Below are positions 62,701 to 64,000 of a stretch of 64,000 bases of DNA, piece after piece. Location: the NCBI GenBank assembly GCA_008704415.1, contig VXIS01000078.1, forward strand, positions 91,849 through 155,848. The letters are read 5' to 3'. Made by a program: the position numbers and the translations under genes. Under the pieces are notes generated by a model. That model was not told the origin of the DNA. It worked only from the letters and a program-made list of their open reading frames with translations, and ran no database searches. The first letter of the stretch is position 1; every line of letters starts with the position of its first letter. The stretch comes from Sphaerosporella brunnea (taxonomy: Eukaryota; Ascomycota; Pezizomycetes; Pezizales; Pyronemataceae).

Positions 62701-62900
62701 TGTACAGCACCAATTCCATATTCTGTAGGAGCACAATAAACCTGTAAAGCTTCCTACCTGCCAGACTTCCAGACTTCCCTGCCAGTACTTCACTCTACGC
62801 TACTTTTTCACCCTCCCCGCTCCCCCCCCATTCCTTGCAACCCTCGCCCCAAAAAAAGCTCCCCCCAACCACCATCCAGGACTCAACGCAAACCAAAAAA
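59705..62900. other. 3.2-kb gene-poor, microsatellite-rich region
   Basis: Downstream of the Ser/Pro-rich gene. Contains T runs at 59949-59973 and 61254-61266, an A run at 61826-61849, CAGG repeats at 60861-60880, CCCA/CCAT repeats at 61192-61216, GGCT repeats at 61409-61429, CCG repeats at about 61878-61901, A-rich 62424-62455 and CA/GA repeats at 62631-62649. No protein similarity found on either strand. Confidence 0.45.
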
Positions 62901-62973
62901 AGCCCCACGCGGGGGTCGAACCCGCAACCTTGAGATTAAGAGTCTCACGCTCTACCGATTGAGCTAGCGAGGC
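62901..62973 (-). tRNA. tRNA-Lys (anticodon CTT), third copy
   Basis: Identical over all 73 nt to the copies at 44457 and 50282, intact cloverleaf, anticodon CTT, no intron. It lies in an otherwise gene-poor stretch. Confidence 0.97.
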
Positions 62974-64000
62974 CTTGACGGAGCTCTCCAATTACATTTC
63001 AATATATCGATGTTTCTCCATTTCCCCGCAACCGCCAGCAACTTAGGGAATCGATAAATACGGCAAAACCTTCACTCTAGATTACAGCGCTGGACTTCGG
63101 CGCCACGTGCAAGTGTGTGCCAGAGTGATGCGGCCCCTCAACATCGAGAAAGTGCCGCTGCACAAACCCCCAGAGGCACAGTATGTCAAATGTCAGCCTT
63201 TCTTCACACACACTTTCCAAACGCTGTTCCTTCGGAGCCTTTCGTTGTTCCCACTTGGAAAAAAAAAAAAAAAAAAACCTCAATCGTGATAAAAAAGAGT
63301 TTGGGGGTGGGGGGGGGGAGGGAAATCGCCATACAGCGAGCTGATAAGCTCAAGCTATCTATCCTACAAATCATCCCATGTAAAAAAAACCTACGCATTC
63401 TGGAACGGCCGCCCACCCACCCCCGCAGCTGGAACCAAAACAAGATTGGCCACAATTGAAGAGGAGCTGATGGAACCGGAAGATGAGTTTGTGGAGATGG
63501 GCATCGGGTTCAATCTAGAGCGACGGTGCGAGCGGCGGCGGTGGCGGCGGCGGCGGTGGGAGCCTGACGTTGAGAAAAAGTCAAAAAGAAAGTGGGGGAA
63601 AAGCGCGATTCATGGGCCGTCATTCTGTCTTGATCGAAACTTTATTTTTTTTTCAGCGTAAGTTTTGCCTCAAGCTCGGTATTGATTTCAAAACGTATTG
63701 CAAGTTTTGAGTATTTATCGACCCCTAACCCCCCCTCGAGTGACCCCCCATGTCCGCGGGCCTCATCTCATGCACACAGAACAAACATGCAGCCCTAGCC
63801 GGCGATCCCGATCCAACCAATGCCACGTGAAAAATCTCTGTTCACACAGATATATGTAGATAGAATGCGCATGAGAATGAACACTTATCTTCCCCCCTCA
63901 ATACTACCTAAGTGAGAGATACAGATTTCATCTAAAAAAACGCGCACGGCAGAACTGCCAGAGGCAAGACAAAGAACTTGAAGATAGTGAACCCCTCCCG
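62974..64000. other. right-edge intergenic
   Basis: Contains an A run at 63260-63278, a G run at 63303-63318 and a GGC-rich patch at 63532-63556. A 71-codon frame at 63446-63661, mainly Arg-rich from GGC repeats, is not convincing as a gene. Confidence 0.4.

Overview
This window is nuclear DNA from a filamentous ascomycete (Pezizomycotina; class not resolved). The evidence is gene density of roughly one gene per 4 kb, numerous short GT-AG introns (mostly 48-75 nt) often preceded by a CTNAY-like branch site, ascomycete-type orthologues (SFA1, VPS36, RNR1, NOP56, REX3), a GPI-anchored Ser/Thr-rich surface protein, and intergenic DNA full of homopolymers and microsatellites. I found no operons, CRISPR arrays, viral genes or intact transposons.

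Layout. 0.4-1.5 kb: zinc-finger-like protein (+). 1.9-9.1 kb: S-(hydroxymethyl)glutathione dehydrogenase SFA1 and a 14-exon full-size ABCC transporter (both -). 9.9-11.1 kb: dead ARPC1 (Arp2/3 WD40 subunit) copy. 11.8-12.7 kb: DUF202 membrane protein (+). 13.1-14.4 kb: FAD monooxygenase (-). 16.5-17.6 kb: GPI-type Ser/Thr-rich protein (-). 18.9-19.8 kb: dead OXA1-like insertase copy. 20.6-20.9 kb: hairpin-forming inverted repeat. 22.7-23.8 kb: glyoxalase II (+). 24.6-34.3 kb: a giant 3133-residue DUF3638/DUF3645-type protein (-). 35.7-37.4 kb: VPS36 (-). 37.8-40.8 kb: ribonucleotide reductase large subunit (-). 42.2-44.0 kb: NOP56 (-). 44.9-47.2 kb: REX3 exonuclease (-). 47.6-48.7 kb: mitochondrial carrier (-). 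49.2-49.5 kb: small hydrophilic protein (+). 51.7-53.4 kb: FIST-like protein (-). 57.3-59.7 kb: Ser/Pro-rich low-complexity protein (+). Three identical tRNA-Lys(CTT) genes lie at 44.5, 50.3 and 62.9 kb.

Functionally this is mostly housekeeping: detoxification of formaldehyde (SFA1) and methylglyoxal (glyoxalase II), both glutathione-dependent; dNTP synthesis (RNR1); rRNA and small-RNA maturation (NOP56, REX3); endosomal sorting (VPS36). The 9-24 kb stretch looks more accessory, with two decayed gene copies, a hairpin repeat and long gene-poor gaps. The 53.5-57 kb and 59.7-64 kb stretches are gene-poor and microsatellite-rich.

Exon joins were worked out by hand from splice consensus, family-conserved residues and frame arithmetic. 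Every multi-exon model listed closes to a whole number of codons, but no transcript evidence was available. The least certain models are the FIST-like first exon, the small-protein 3' end and the exact start of the giant protein.
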